From positions 38,518 through 102,517 of the forward strand of contig NZ_PKDG01000021.1 in NCBI RefSeq assembly GCF_002863005.1: DNA of 64,000 nt. Direction: 5' to 3'. The stretch is from Pseudoxanthomonas sp. Lineage in GTDB: Bacteria > Pseudomonadota > Gammaproteobacteria > Xanthomonadales > Xanthomonadaceae. Position 1 is the stretch's first letter; every line of letters starts with the position of its first letter. The position numbers and the translations under genes are program-made. Under the pieces are notes generated by a model. It was given only the letters and a program-made list of their open reading frames with translations. It ran no database searches and had not been told where the DNA came from. Shown here piece by piece: positions 38,521 through 47,185 of this stretch.

Positions 38521-39158
38521 TCCGTGTCTGTCTGGTCGACGATCAAACCCTGGTGCGCCAGGGCATCCGCTCCCTGCTGGCGCTGGACGACGGCATCGAG
38601 GTCGTGGCCGAGGCGGCGGATGGCAAGCAGGCCATCGAGGTCGTTCCGCAGGCCAAGCCCGACGTGGTGCTGATGGACATGCGCATGCCGGTCATGTCGG
38701 GCCTGGAAGCCCTGCAGGCGCTGGCGCGCACGGGTCAGCTGCCGCCCACCATCATCCTGACCACGTTCGACGATGACCAACTGGTCCTCGCCGGGCTGAA
38801 GGCGGGCGCCAAGGGATACCTGCTGAAGGATGTCTCGCTCGAGCAGCTGGTCGGCGCCATCCGCACCGTGGCCGATGGCGGCTCGCTGGTGCAACCGGCG
38901 GTCACCCAGCGCCTGCTGTCGGGGCTGGAACACATGCGCAACGAGTTCGTCAGCCTGGATCGGCCCGATCCGCTGACGGATCGCGAGACCGAGATCCTGC
39001 GGCTGATGGCCAGCGGCTTCTCCAACAAGGAAATAGCCAACTCGCTGGGCGTGGCCGAGGGCACCATCAAGAACCACGTGTCCAACATCCTGTCCAAACT
39101 TGGCGTACGCGACCGGACGCGGGCCGTGCTGAAGGCCTTCGAACTGCAGCTCGTCTGA
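38517..39158 (+). CDS. NarL/FixJ-type response regulator
   Basis: A 213-aa response regulator starting at a GTG that overlaps the kinase stop. The receiver has D8/D9, phosphoacceptor D54 (VVLMDMRMP) and a conserved K in GYLLKDVS. A LuxR-type helix-turn-helix follows from about residue 146 (LTDRETEILRLMASGFSNKEIANSLGVAEGTIKNHVSNIL). It should bind DNA upon phosphorylation by the adjacent HisKA_3 kinase. Targets unknown. Confidence 0.95.
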   Translation: MIRVCLVDDQTLVRQGIRSLLALDDGIEVVAEAADGKQAIEVVPQAKPDVVLMDMRMPVMSGLEALQALARTGQLPPTIILTTFDDDQLVLAGLKAGAKGYLLKDVSLEQLVGAIRTVADGGSLVQPAVTQRLLSGLEHMRNEFVSLDRPDPLTDRETEILRLMASGFSNKEIANSLGVAEGTIKNHVSNILSKLGVRDRTRAVLKAFELQLV

Positions 39159-39424
39159 GCCCCGGCCGGGCCCTGCGGACATCCCGTCGGCTCCGCGGGA
39201 AGAGAAGGGTCCGGCCGACCGGTCCTGCCAGCGATTGAACGGCCGGAATGCCCGTCGCTGCAGCGCAACAGCGCTTCGCGTGAGGGGACGACATGCGCCC
39301 GCGTACGTGCCCGGAACGGGGCGGCCAACCGGTGTCAGATGGGCTGCGCGAAGCCCTGCAACCCTGCTAGGATGCGCGGTGCATTTTTTTCACGGCCGAG
39401 GCACCGGCCCCCGGAGACTCCTGA

Positions 39425-40588
39425 ATGACCCGTTTGATCGAGTTCGTGATTGCGTTGGCGCTGGTTCTGGCGCTGTTTCTGGTGATCGGCCTGATCCTGC
39501 CTTCCAAGCGCCAGCTGGAGGAAAGCGTCGAGACCAACCGTCGCATGACCATCGTGTTCGACACGCTGAACAACGTGCGCCGACTGAAGGACTGGAACCC
39601 GCTGATCCCGAGCGCGGCCAACGAACTGAGCTACTCCGGCGGCGACAACAACACGGGCGTGGGCGCCAAGGTGGAATTCAACTCCGCCGATGCCGCCTGG
39701 GGCCAGGGCAGCTGGGAAATCGTCGAGAGCGAGCGCCCGGCGCCGACCGGTGGTCCCGGCAAGATCGCCTACTCGATCGTCGACAAGCGCATGGGCGACG
39801 ACAAGCGCAGCGTCTTCACGCTGACGCCGAGCGGCAAGAACAACCGCAACGTGAAGGTCACCCAGAGCTATGAGGTCACCTACGGCTTCAACCTGCTCGG
39901 CCGCTACGCGGGCATGTACGTCAGCCGCCACGTCGGCGACGCCGTCAAGGCCGGCCTGAGCAAGCTGACCAACATGCTGGCCACCGTGCCGAACTTCGAC
40001 TACCGCACCGAAGGCAGCCCGCTGACCGACCTGAAGATCGTCGACGTGCCCACCGAAGACCTGCTGGTCGTCAACGCCGGCAACATCGACCGCACCAACG
40101 ACGCCATCAAGGCCTCGATCAAGCAGAACCAGGAGTGGATCAAGCGCGTGATGGACGCCAACGGCCTGGTCGCCGCCGGTCCGCTGCGCATCATCACCAC
40201 CGATTTCGGCACCGAGAAGTACGCCTTCGACATCGCGCAGCCGGTCCGCAAGGGCAGCGCCGCGCCGAAGCCGGATGCAGCCGAGAACGCCGGCCCGATC
40301 GCGCCGCCGGTGTCCGCCGCGCCGGTCGCTTCGACGGGTGAGCTGAAGGTCACCATTCCGTCCGGTGCCCCGGTCGAATACGTCCGCACCGAAGCCCGCA
40401 AGTCGGCCTTCGCCAGCTACACCGGTTACATGGCGGAGCTGGACAACCAGCGCAACGCACTGCGTGCCTGGGCGGTCACCTCGGGTCACGAAGTCGTCGA
40501 CCGTCCGTACGAGGCATGGAAGTCGGGTGTCGACGGCTCGTTCGAGGCCACCGGCAAGTTCGACATCTACTGGGCCGTCAAGCAGTAA
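39425..40588 (+). CDS. SRPBCC-family protein with C-terminal GyrI-like domain
   Basis: A 387-aa protein. A single N-terminal membrane helix (LIEFVIALALVLALFLVIGLILP) tethers it to the inner membrane. Residues ~28-180 are an SRPBCC/polyketide-cyclase-like fold (DTLNNVRRLKDWNPLIPSAANEL, then GSWEIVESERP). The second half resembles a GyrI-like effector-binding domain (RTEARKSAFASYTGYMAELDNQRNALRAWAV). Both folds bind hydrophobic ligands. Several Lys-rich, evenly spaced codons look like a highly expressed gene. Function not known. Confidence 0.82.
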   Translation: MTRLIEFVIALALVLALFLVIGLILPSKRQLEESVETNRRMTIVFDTLNNVRRLKDWNPLIPSAANELSYSGGDNNTGVGAKVEFNSADAAWGQGSWEIVESERPAPTGGPGKIAYSIVDKRMGDDKRSVFTLTPSGKNNRNVKVTQSYEVTYGFNLLGRYAGMYVSRHVGDAVKAGLSKLTNMLATVPNFDYRTEGSPLTDLKIVDVPTEDLLVVNAGNIDRTNDAIKASIKQNQEWIKRVMDANGLVAAGPLRIITTDFGTEKYAFDIAQPVRKGSAAPKPDAAENAGPIAPPVSAAPVASTGELKVTIPSGAPVEYVRTEARKSAFASYTGYMAELDNQRNALRAWAVTSGHEVVDRPYEAWKSGVDGSFEATGKFDIYWAVKQ

Positions 40589-40628
40589 ATCTTCCCGGAC
40601 GACCGTCCCGGATGATCGGTTCCACGCC

Positions 40629-40653
40629 AACGCGCCGCTTCATGCGGCGCGTT
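40629..40653 (+). terminator. probable terminator after the 39425-40588 gene
   Basis: 10-bp stem AACGCGCCGC / GCGGCGCGTT with loop TTCAT, 40 bp past the stop; only a weak T-run (GCGTTTG) follows. Confidence 0.65.
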
Positions 40654-40732
40654 GCGTTTGTGGGGCCGGCGTTCCGCGACTGGCCGTCCTCCGCTGGCAG
40701 GATGCCCATCCGACTCCGGGACCCGTGAGCCG

Positions 40733-41101
40733 ATGAACTACGATCGCCGCCAACGCAAACCTTCGTTCCTGGCCCTGTGCGGAGGGCTGCTCGCGGCGAT
40801 GGCCGTGGGCTTGTCGGCCTATGCGTCGCACGGGATGGCCGCTGCGCAGGCGCAGTCCCACGCACAGACCGCCGCACTGTTCGCATTCGGCCACGGCCTT
40901 GCCCTGGCGGCGCTGGGCCCCAGCACGACACGGCGCATGGGCAAGGCGGCGCTCTGCCTGCTGTTGCTGGGCACACTGCTGTTCGCGGGCAGCTTGGCCG
41001 CAGGCGCACTCGGTGGCGTGTCCACGCGTCTGGCGCCGGCGGGGGGCATTGCCCTGATGCTCGGCTGGGTGATCTGGGCAGTCGACGCCGTCCGTCGCTG
41101 A
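40733..41101 (+). CDS. DUF423-family inner-membrane protein
   Basis: A 122-aa membrane protein of the DUF423 (YgdD) family with four predicted helices: FLALCGGLLAAMAVGLSAYASHG, TAALFAFGHGLALAAL, LCLLLLGTLLFAGSLAAGALGG and GGIALMLGWVIWAV. The G-A-x-G-A-H-like early motif is partly present as AYASHGM. Function of the family is unknown. It ends 4 bp before a DNA glycosylase gene on the same strand. Confidence 0.88.
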   Translation: MNYDRRQRKPSFLALCGGLLAAMAVGLSAYASHGMAAAQAQSHAQTAALFAFGHGLALAALGPSTTRRMGKAALCLLLLGTLLFAGSLAAGALGGVSTRLAPAGGIALMLGWVIWAVDAVRR

Positions 41102-41105
41102 CGCC

Positions 41106-41780
41106 ATGCCCCGGCACGCGCGCGGTTTCGATACGGAACAGGCCTGGGACCATCTGGCCCGGCGCGACCGGCGGCTGGGAACCTGGATGAAGCGCATCGG
41201 GTACATCGCGCCGCAGCCGACGTGGAAGACCTCGTTCGATCCGGTGGATGCGCTCGCGCGCGCCATCCTGTACCAGCAGCTCAGCGGCAAGGCCGCCGCC
41301 ACGATCGTGGGTCGGGTCGAGGCGGCCATCGGCAGCACACGCCTGCACCACGACACCTTGGGCAGCATCGACGACGCCGCACTGCGCGCCTGCGGCGTGT
41401 CCGGCAACAAGACGCTGGCGCTGCGCGACCTGGCCTTGCGCGAACAGCGGGGCGAGATCCCCACGTTGCGGCAGATGTCGACGATGCACGAGGACGAGAT
41501 CGTCGCGGCATTGGTGCCCGTGCGCGGCATCGGGCGCTGGACCGTGGAGATGATGCTGATGTTCCGCCTGGGTCGCCCCGATGTATTGCCGATCGACGAC
41601 CTGGGCGTGCGCAAGGGCGCGCAGTTCGTCGACAGGCTGGATGCCATGCCGACGCCCAAGAAACTGTTGGAGCGGGGCGAGAAGTGGGGGCCCTACCGGA
41701 CCTACGCCGCGCAGTACCTGTGGCGCATCGCGGATTTCGGTAGCGACACCAACGTGCCGACGAAACGTTCGCAGGACTGA
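41106..41780 (+). CDS. DNA-3-methyladenine glycosylase II (AlkA-like)
   Basis: A 224-aa helix-hairpin-helix base-excision glycosylase. PVDALARAILYQQLSGKAAATI opens the conserved core; the HhH segment is LVPVRGIGRWTVEMMLMFRLGRPDVLPIDDLGVRKG, with the catalytic Asp in PIDDLGV. It removes alkylated purines such as 3-methyladenine. It lacks the longer N-terminal domain of E. coli AlkA (282 aa), as in many bacterial homologues, so it may be an AlkA/MpgII-type enzyme. Follows DUF423 by 4 bp. Confidence 0.92.
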   Translation: MPRHARGFDTEQAWDHLARRDRRLGTWMKRIGYIAPQPTWKTSFDPVDALARAILYQQLSGKAAATIVGRVEAAIGSTRLHHDTLGSIDDAALRACGVSGNKTLALRDLALREQRGEIPTLRQMSTMHEDEIVAALVPVRGIGRWTVEMMLMFRLGRPDVLPIDDLGVRKGAQFVDRLDAMPTPKKLLERGEKWGPYRTYAAQYLWRIADFGSDTNVPTKRSQD

Positions 41781-41787
41781 TGCCGCC

Positions 41788-43200
41788 TCACGGCCCGGGC
41801 AGATAGCGGTCCCAGAGCAGATTGCGGAACCGGTTGCCCGGATCGACCTGGTGCTTGATCGCGGCGAAGCGGCCCGCCTGCGGATACGCCCGCGCGAACT
41901 GACGGCGGGTGGCGTGCAGGCGGTAGGGCAGGTAATAGCGGCCGCCATGGTCCAGCGCGGCGTCGATCAGCGCCCGCGTCCAGCCGATGGCGCGCGCGTC
42001 CTGCCACGAGCGCTGCTTGTGGTACAGCACGAAACAGAACATGTCGCGGTCCGCCCAGCGCATCAGCGAGGTGGCATCCGTCGTCGCGTGGCGGATCGAG
42101 ATGTTGAGGACCTCCGCGTCCGCGCCCCCGAGGATGGCGCGCATGCGCGCAACGAACGCGTGGAATGCCTGCACAGGGACGAAATACTCCTGCAGCAGGT
42201 AGGTGGAGACGCGACGCGTGCGCGGTTCGATCGAGGCGACATCCAGGCTGGCCTCGCAGTTGCGCATGATCACCCGAGGTTCGCTCTGCAGGCGGCGCGT
42301 CATGAAGCGTTCGCGCAGCGCGTCCCCGCCGGGCAGTTCGGTGGCCGACCAGATCAGGTTCTGCTCGCGGCTGTAATCCAGTCCCTCGGGCACCAGGCGG
42401 CGCGTGTCGGTCAACGGCAGATCGCTGCGCGACCAGGTGATGGCCAACGGTGCATCGAAGCCGGGGGGCACCAGATCGGCGTTGTGCATGACGACATCGT
42501 CCTGGCCCAGCACGTTCGCCCGGAACCAGTCCGGATAGTCGTCCAGCGGCACTGCGGCGACGCTGCGTGCGATGCGGGTGTTGCGCGCCAGGTCCAACTC
42601 CACTTCGGTGATCACGCCGAGGCCGCCGTAGCCTCCCAGCACGGCGGAGAACAGGTCGGGCTCGCGTTCGCGGGACAGTTCGCGCGTGCGTCCCTCCGCG
42701 GTGACGAGTTGCAGCGCACGCACCGTGGTGGCGATGGCGCTTTCGCCGATGTATCGTCCATGGCAGTTCACCGAGACCGAGCCGCCCACGCTGAAATTGC
42801 TGTAGCTCTGCATGACTTTCACGGACAGGTCGTGCGGGTCGAGCAGCGCCTGCAGGCGACGCCAGCGCATGCCGGCCTGCACGCGCGCGACGCGCGCTTC
42901 CGGGTCCAGCGCCAGCAGGCGATCCATGCCGGCCAGGTCGACCTGCAGCGCATCGGGTTCGCGTGTCTGGCCGCCCATGCTGAAGCGCGCGCCAGCGATG
43001 CAGACCGTGCCGCGCCAAGCACGCAAGGCCGCCGCAACGCCGGCGGTCGTCGTCGGCCGCACCACGCCGGCGATGCGCGTGGTGTCCAGCGCAGCGATAT
43101 CGCTGGCCGACTCCGCGGATTCGGCCGGTCCGCCGCAGCCGGGCAGGCAGCCGACCGTACCCGCGGCCAGTGCACAGCCCAACGCGTCGCGGCGACGCAT
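41788..43200 (-). CDS. FAD-linked oxidase (D-arabinono-lactone oxidase-like), exported
   Basis: A 470-aa oxidase. Signal/lipobox region at residues 1-22 (RRRDALGCALAAGTVGCLPGC) suggests export, perhaps as a lipoprotein. The FAD_binding_4 half contains PTTTAGVAAALRAWRGTVCIAGARFSMGG and GGSVSVNCHGRY, with GGYGGLGVITEVEL; the C-terminal half ends PQAGRFAAIKHQVDPGNRFRNLLWDRYLP typical of ALO/GulLO enzymes. Probably oxidises a sugar lactone or alditol. It starts 5 bp after the stop of the peptidase gene and is the last gene of a long leftward operon. Confidence 0.85.
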   Translation of the reverse strand: MRRRDALGCALAAGTVGCLPGCGGPAESAESASDIAALDTTRIAGVVRPTTTAGVAAALRAWRGTVCIAGARFSMGGQTREPDALQVDLAGMDRLLALDPEARVARVQAGMRWRRLQALLDPHDLSVKVMQSYSNFSVGGSVSVNCHGRYIGESAIATTVRALQLVTAEGRTRELSREREPDLFSAVLGGYGGLGVITEVELDLARNTRIARSVAAVPLDDYPDWFRANVLGQDDVVMHNADLVPPGFDAPLAITWSRSDLPLTDTRRLVPEGLDYSREQNLIWSATELPGGDALRERFMTRRLQSEPRVIMRNCEASLDVASIEPRTRRVSTYLLQEYFVPVQAFHAFVARMRAILGGADAEVLNISIRHATTDATSLMRWADRDMFCFVLYHKQRSWQDARAIGWTRALIDAALDHGGRYYLPYRLHATRRQFARAYPQAGRFAAIKHQVDPGNRFRNLLWDRYLPGP

Positions 43201-43205
43201 GCCGC

Positions 43206-44024
43206 TCAGCACCCTGGCCGGTGACACCAATGCCACGGCTCGTACACGATGCCGTGCGGATTGTCGCGCGGGTAACTCATGCCGAAGCCGAAATCGCCCG
43301 CATGCCGGGTGAGCCAAGCGAAGGCCGCGGTCCGTTCGAAGGACGACTCGGCCGGGGGTTCGCCGGGCGTGCCGATGTCGAGTGCGTGGCCACTGTGGTG
43401 TTCGCTGTAGCCGGGCGCGGCATTGACGGTGAGGATCTGCTCGACGGTCAGTCCGCGCGCCCGCTTCCGGTCGAAGATGCCGAGTTGGTAGTCGTGGCTG
43501 CGGTAACCGGAGATCGCGTCCAGCATCAGGCCGTCATGGTAGGCGGCGCGCTGCATGGCCAGCCAGGCGCGCGCCGTGGCTGCCGACAGCCACAGGGGGC
43601 GGCGATAACGGTCGCGCCCGGCGAACACCAGCGCGGCCGGTTCGGGGACCAACGGCAGGCCGCTGCGCTCGCCGTAGGAGTCGTCCAGCCCCACGTCGTG
43701 CAGCCGTTGCTGCAACGCATGCAGGGGCAGCGAGCCTTGTGCGTCCGCATCGATGCCGCGCGTAGCCTGCTCGAGCCGGTCGAGGGCATCCCACGCCTCG
43801 TCGAGGCCGGGCTCGCGGAACAGGCGCGGAACGAGCGGGCGCACTGCCCGTGTCGATACAGCCGCCAGGTAGCGGCCATCCCGCTTCCGGCGCAATACGG
43901 TATGTGCGCCCGCGAGCGAGCGCGCGTCGGCGTTGCCGCGCACGTGCAGCACATCTGCAGGCCAAAGTTCGATCTGCGCCGTATTGAGCAGCAGCGTTTT
44001 CAGGGGGCGCGTGGGGCGTCGCAT
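43206..44024 (-). CDS. M15-family D-Ala-D-Ala carboxypeptidase (VanY-like)
   Basis: A 272-aa peptidoglycan-targeting metallopeptidase. The VanY core is GYRSHDYQLGIFDRK, then AAPGYSEHHSGHALDIGTPG carrying the H-x6-D zinc pair, and EPWHWCH with the third His. Residues 1-130 are an unrecognised N-terminal region. No clear signal peptide is visible, so export must be checked. It lies inside the SPFH operon, next to the FAD oxidase and membrane genes, suggesting a cell-envelope role. Confidence 0.88.
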   Translation of the reverse strand: MRRPTRPLKTLLLNTAQIELWPADVLHVRGNADARSLAGAHTVLRRKRDGRYLAAVSTRAVRPLVPRLFREPGLDEAWDALDRLEQATRGIDADAQGSLPLHALQQRLHDVGLDDSYGERSGLPLVPEPAALVFAGRDRYRRPLWLSAATARAWLAMQRAAYHDGLMLDAISGYRSHDYQLGIFDRKRARGLTVEQILTVNAAPGYSEHHSGHALDIGTPGEPPAESSFERTAAFAWLTRHAGDFGFGMSYPRDNPHGIVYEPWHWCHRPGC

Positions 44025-44033
44025 GGCCGCAGC

Positions 44034-44576
44034 TTAGCGACGCGGCGAAGGCGCCGCCAGTTCGCGCAGCGTCGCCAGCAGGTCGCCGGGGCGTGCGGGG
44101 CTCACGAGCACCAGACCGCCATCGCGCAAGGGCAGGGTGAGCACGCGCGTGCGATCGGTCACCAGGCAGAACGCCTTGCCGAGGTTGCGCAGGCGGAAGT
44201 GGCCGGCCTTGAGGCCCGGCAGGCTGAAGCCGTTGGTCTTCAGCATCGGGGCCAGATCCGTGTGTTCCTCCAGGCTCAGCACGCGCGCCCTGTCCAGGTC
44301 GATGGATTCGACCGGTAGCGTCTTCGTGTAGAACGTGGCCTCCACCCGCAGCGTGCGGTGGTCGAGCACGATCCGCCTGCGACGCATCGCAAGCGCGAGC
44401 ATGGCGCCTACCGCCAGCACGAACGGCACCGTCAGCCATGCGACAAGCGGCGGCGCAGGGGATTCCAGCAGCAGGGCGGCGACGGTCAGGCCGAGGGCGC
44501 CCAGCATCGGCAGCCACAGCCACAGGGCGACGTGGCCGGGCAGGGGAGCGATCTCGTAGTCGTGCTTCTGTTGCAT
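44034..44576 (-). CDS. PH-domain-like membrane protein (180 aa)
   Basis: A 180-aa protein with two membrane helices at the N-terminus (VALWLWLPMLGALGLTVAALLL; WLTVPFVLAVGAMLALAM) and a soluble beta-rich C-terminal domain (RRIVLDHRTLRVEATFYTKT; SLEEHTDLAPMLKTNGF; GLKAGHFRLRNLGKAFCLVTDR). The pattern matches bacterial PH-like proteins (bPH). Probably a membrane-anchored accessory protein. It sits between the alpha/beta-hydrolase and the peptidase, with gaps of 9-12 bp. Confidence 0.8.
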   Translation of the reverse strand: MQQKHDYEIAPLPGHVALWLWLPMLGALGLTVAALLLESPAPPLVAWLTVPFVLAVGAMLALAMRRRRIVLDHRTLRVEATFYTKTLPVESIDLDRARVLSLEEHTDLAPMLKTNGFSLPGLKAGHFRLRNLGKAFCLVTDRTRVLTLPLRDGGLVLVSPARPGDLLATLRELAAPSPRR

Positions 44577-44588
44577 GGCATCACCGGG

Positions 44589-45383
44589 TCAAGGAGGGAC
44601 GGACTGGCAGGAGGTCCGGGCGGCGACGGCCTTGAGCAGGCCGTTCACTTCTCCGGCGAGCCGCTGTTGCTGGGCGTCGCGCGGAATGCGGGCGATACGA
44701 TCGCCGGGCTGGAAGCCGTAGTCGCCGAACTGCGAATGATTGGCGCCGGGGATGTCGACCCATCGCGTGTGCGCAGGCAGCAGGTGGCGGTTGCGGGCTA
44801 CGCGGTCGGGCGTCGCCAGGCCGTCGCGGTCGCCGACCACTTTGACGGCGGGCATGGTCAACATGGACAGGTCGACGTCGCGCGGATGCGACGTCGCGAC
44901 CAGCAGCAGGGCCGCCGTGCCCAGAGGGTCGGCGAGTGCGTGGCGGGATGCCACTTCCCCGCCGCGCGAGTGGCCGCCCACGATCCAGCAACGCACGCCC
45001 GGCAATGCGGCCATCGCAGCCTGGCCGCGCGCGAGCACCGGCGAGCCCTCCGCGCCGCCGAACGCGCCGCGTCGCGGAAGCTCGGCGATCACCGCCGGGT
45101 AACCGGCCTCCGCGGTGCGATGGGCGAGCCTGGCATACGCGCGCGGGTCCACCAGTGCGCCCGCATAGAACAGCAGCCCCGTGGCGTGCAGCGGCGGCTG
45201 CCGTGGCATGAACACCCAGCGCCCCTCACGGTGCTCGACCGCGACGCGTGCATCCCCGCGTGCCGCGCGACGGCCTTCCGCATTGGCGTAGTAGGCGATC
45301 AGGCACCACGTGGTGAAGACTACGGTCGCGATGAGCCCCAACGTGACCCAGATGCGCTTGATGCGTCTCGCGAGGCCGGCCAC
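44589..45383 (-). CDS. alpha/beta hydrolase, membrane-anchored
   Basis: A 264-aa alpha/beta hydrolase with one N-terminal membrane helix (IWVTLGLIATVVFTTWCLIAYY). Nucleophile elbow GGHSRGG, acid Asp in VVGDRDGLA and His in GANHSQFGDYG form a catalytic triad. The GLLFYAGALVDPRAYARLAH segment matches the alpha/beta-hydrolase family 5 (dienelactone-like). Substrate unknown. It follows the DUF4177 gene by 10 bp. Confidence 0.87.
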   Translation of the reverse strand: MAGLARRIKRIWVTLGLIATVVFTTWCLIAYYANAEGRRAARGDARVAVEHREGRWVFMPRQPPLHATGLLFYAGALVDPRAYARLAHRTAEAGYPAVIAELPRRGAFGGAEGSPVLARGQAAMAALPGVRCWIVGGHSRGGEVASRHALADPLGTAALLLVATSHPRDVDLSMLTMPAVKVVGDRDGLATPDRVARNRHLLPAHTRWVDIPGANHSQFGDYGFQPGDRIARIPRDAQQQRLAGEVNGLLKAVAARTSCQSVPP

Positions 45384-45393
45384 CGGGCGGGCC

Positions 45394-45573
45394 TCAGGCC
45401 GGCTTCTTGAAAAACAGGCGGACCGAGATTTCGTGCTCGATGAAGAGCGTGCTGACCAGTTCCCAGCCCTGCACGCTCATCTTGTCCAGTTCCTGCTGCA
45501 TGCGGTCGGTAAGCTTGCCGGCGAACATCTTGAACGGAACTTCGACGACCTTGTGGCTCCAGCGATGATTCAT
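45394..45573 (-). CDS. DUF4177-type small protein (59 aa)
   Basis: A 59-aa protein: [20 protein letters not shown], a helix with [19 protein letters not shown], then [18 protein letters not shown]. The V-Q-G-W-E-L-V pattern followed by a strand is the DUF4177 signature. Its ATG overlaps the stop of the ribbon-helix-helix gene (ATGA), so it is part of the operon. Role unknown; perhaps a small adaptor. Confidence 0.85.
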   Translation of the reverse strand: MNHRWSHKVVEVPFKMFAGKLTDRMQQELDKMSVQGWELVSTLFIEHEISVRLFFKKPA

Positions 45574-45764
45574 GGCGAGTCCTTCTTGTTTGTCGGGGCG
45601 TCGCCCTTTTGCAGGCGCCCGGCCTTGCGCAGTGCGTCGCGCAATACGTATTCGATCTGGGCGTTGAGCGATCGCAGTTCATCGTCCGCCCAGCGCTGTG
45701 CCGCCGCCAGGACCTCGGCATTGATGCGCAGCGGGTAGGCTTTCTTGTCCTGCTTCTCGCTCAC
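45570..45764 (-). CDS. Arc-like ribbon-helix-helix DNA-binding protein (64 aa)
   Basis: A 64-aa protein starting at a GTG whose ribosome-binding site is AGGAAG. It reads [19 protein letters not shown], with a short beta strand followed by [27 protein letters not shown], the helix-turn-helix of Arc/MetJ-type repressors. Its start overlaps the stop of the upstream membrane gene (GTGA). It may be the autoregulator of the SPFH operon. No toxin gene is adjacent, so a toxin-antitoxin role is unsupported. Confidence 0.85.
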   Translation of the reverse strand: MSEKQDKKAYPLRINAEVLAAAQRWADDELRSLNAQIEYVLRDALRKAGRLQKGDAPTNKKDSP

Positions 45765-46036
45765 GGTTGCTTCCTGTTGCGGCGCAGCTGCAGCACCATC
45801 GACACGATCAGCGCGTTCACCAGCACCACCATCGCGATCACGATGCCCTGCGCCAGCCTGTCGTCCCCACCGGCCCAGTAGATGCCGACGGCGCCGGCCT
45901 GGATGACCAGCCCCACCAGCACCCAGTGCAGCGCCATGCCGCGCGACCGGTCGTCGACGGCCCGGCTCATCCATGCGCCGATGAGCAGTGCGGGCAGGCC
46001 GGAAACGGCGAGCACCAGCGGAACGAAGGCGTGCAT
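45761..46036 (-). CDS. small membrane protein in SPFH operon (91 aa)
   Basis: A 91-aa protein with three predicted membrane helices ([59 protein letters not shown]) and a basic C-terminus (RRNRKQP). No family recognised. It lies 15 bp after the SPFH stop and overlaps the RHH gene start, so it is part of the operon. Confidence 0.75.
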   Translation of the reverse strand: MHAFVPLVLAVSGLPALLIGAWMSRAVDDRSRGMALHWVLVGLVIQAGAVGIYWAGGDDRLAQGIVIAMVVLVNALIVSMVLQLRRNRKQP

Positions 46037-46051
46037 GCCGGCGCGCCCGCG

Positions 46052-46915
46052 TCAGTAGATCGAACCGGTGTTGACGATGGGCTGGGTGCCACGCTCGCCG
46101 CACAGCACCACCAGCAGGTTGCTGACCATCTGCGCCTTGCGCTCTTCGTCCAGTTTGACGACATCGTTCTTCTGCAGTTCCGCCAGGGCCATTTCCACCA
46201 TGCCCACGGCACCGGCGACGATGCGCGTGCGCGCGGCGATCACGGCATTGGCCTGCTGGCGCTGCAGCATGGCCTGCGCGATTTCGGGGGCATACGCCAG
46301 GTGGCTGATGCGCGCTTCGATCACGTCCACGCCCGCCTTGCCGAGGCGCTCGGCGATCTGCTCCTGCAGATGCTGAGAGATCTCCTGCGGATGGCTGCGG
46401 AGCGCGATCTGGCCTTCCTCGTGCTGGTCGTAGGGGTAGCTGGAGGCCATCGCGCGCAGTGCCGATTCGGACTGGATGTGCACGAAGCTTTCGTAATCGT
46501 CCACGTTGAACACGGCCTCGGCCGAGTCGACGACCTGCCACACGATTACCGCCGCGATCTCGATCGGGCTGCCGTCCAGCTCGTTGACCTTCAGCCGGCT
46601 GCTCTCGAAGTTGCGGATGCGCAGCGAGATCTTGCGCTTGCTGAAGAAGGGGTTGTTCCAGCGCAGGCCGTTGTCCTTCACCGTGCCCACGTACTTGCCG
46701 AACAGGCTGAGCACGGCCGACTGGTTGGGTTCCAGCTTGTAGAGGCCCGCCATCAGGAAGATGACCACGGCACCCAGCAGCGCGGCGGCGACCAGGTGAC
46801 TGGGCTGCTTCAGCGCCGCCCCCTGGATGAAGACGGCGGCGGCACCGAGACCCAGCACCAGCAGGCCGAGCAGGGTCGGGATTCCGGGCAGCGACGACTT
46901 GGCGTTCTCTCTCAT
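46052..46915 (-). CDS. SPFH/stomatin-like membrane protein (Band 7)
   Basis: A 287-aa SPFH protein. Two hydrophobic stretches at the N-terminus ([35 protein letters not shown]) precede the Band-7 domain: [44 protein letters not shown], then [20 protein letters not shown] and [44 protein letters not shown] proteins assemble ring-like scaffolds in membrane microdomains and often act with proteases. No NfeD partner is adjacent. It is second in the operon after a 40-aa peptide. Confidence 0.92.
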   Translation of the reverse strand: MRENAKSSLPGIPTLLGLLVLGLGAAAVFIQGAALKQPSHLVAAALLGAVVIFLMAGLYKLEPNQSAVLSLFGKYVGTVKDNGLRWNNPFFSKRKISLRIRNFESSRLKVNELDGSPIEIAAVIVWQVVDSAEAVFNVDDYESFVHIQSESALRAMASSYPYDQHEEGQIALRSHPQEISQHLQEQIAERLGKAGVDVIEARISHLAYAPEIAQAMLQRQQANAVIAARTRIVAGAVGMVEMALAELQKNDVVKLDEERKAQMVSNLLVVLCGERGTQPIVNTGSIY

Positions 46916-46936
46916 GGTCTCGTTCTCAAGGAAGGG

Positions 46937-47059
46937 TCACAGCAATGACAGGCCGCTGCCGAGCGCGAGCAGGGCAACGGAGGCAAGCAGCAGGGCGGGG
47001 ACGATCCGGTGCGCCTGCTGCGGCCAGCGGCGCTGGAGCTGCTGGATCACGTGGAGCAT
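46937..47059 (-). CDS. single-pass membrane peptide heading SPFH operon (40 aa)
   Basis: A 40-aa peptide: MLHVIQQLQRRWPQQAHRIV followed by one hydrophobic helix (PALLLASVALLALGSGLSLL). AGGGG precedes the ATG at 47059 by 7 bases. It lies 21 bp before the SPFH start and ~25 bp downstream of the palindromic promoter. Small-peptide calls by hydrophobic pattern are uncertain, but the promoter, ribosome-binding site and spacing support it. Confidence 0.6.
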   Translation of the reverse strand: MLHVIQQLQRRWPQQAHRIVPALLLASVALLALGSGLSLL

Positions 47060-47091
47060 GGCGTTTCCCCTGAGTAGCCTGCGACGATTAA

Positions 47092-47119
47092 AAGATATCA
47101 ATTTGATATCAGATGTCAA
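47092..47119 (-). promoter_or_regulatory. sigma70-like promoter with 17-bp palindromic operator
   Basis: Minus-strand TTGACA (47114-47119), a 16-base spacer and TATCTT (47092-47097) form a good promoter. The perfect palindrome GATATCAA-A-TTGATATC (47094-47110) fills most of the spacer and overlaps the -10. A bound regulator would block RNA polymerase. It drives the SPFH operon. Confidence 0.8.
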
Positions 47120-47185
47120 CAGGTCGACGGCGCCGTCTGTCGGCCGCCCCGCTAAACTGGCGGCCCCTGTCGCGGACGCACACGC

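Noticed and set aside
45570..45764. Antitoxin of a toxin-antitoxin pair
   Set aside because: No toxin-like gene is adjacent; neighbours are membrane and DUF4177 proteins in an SPFH operon.
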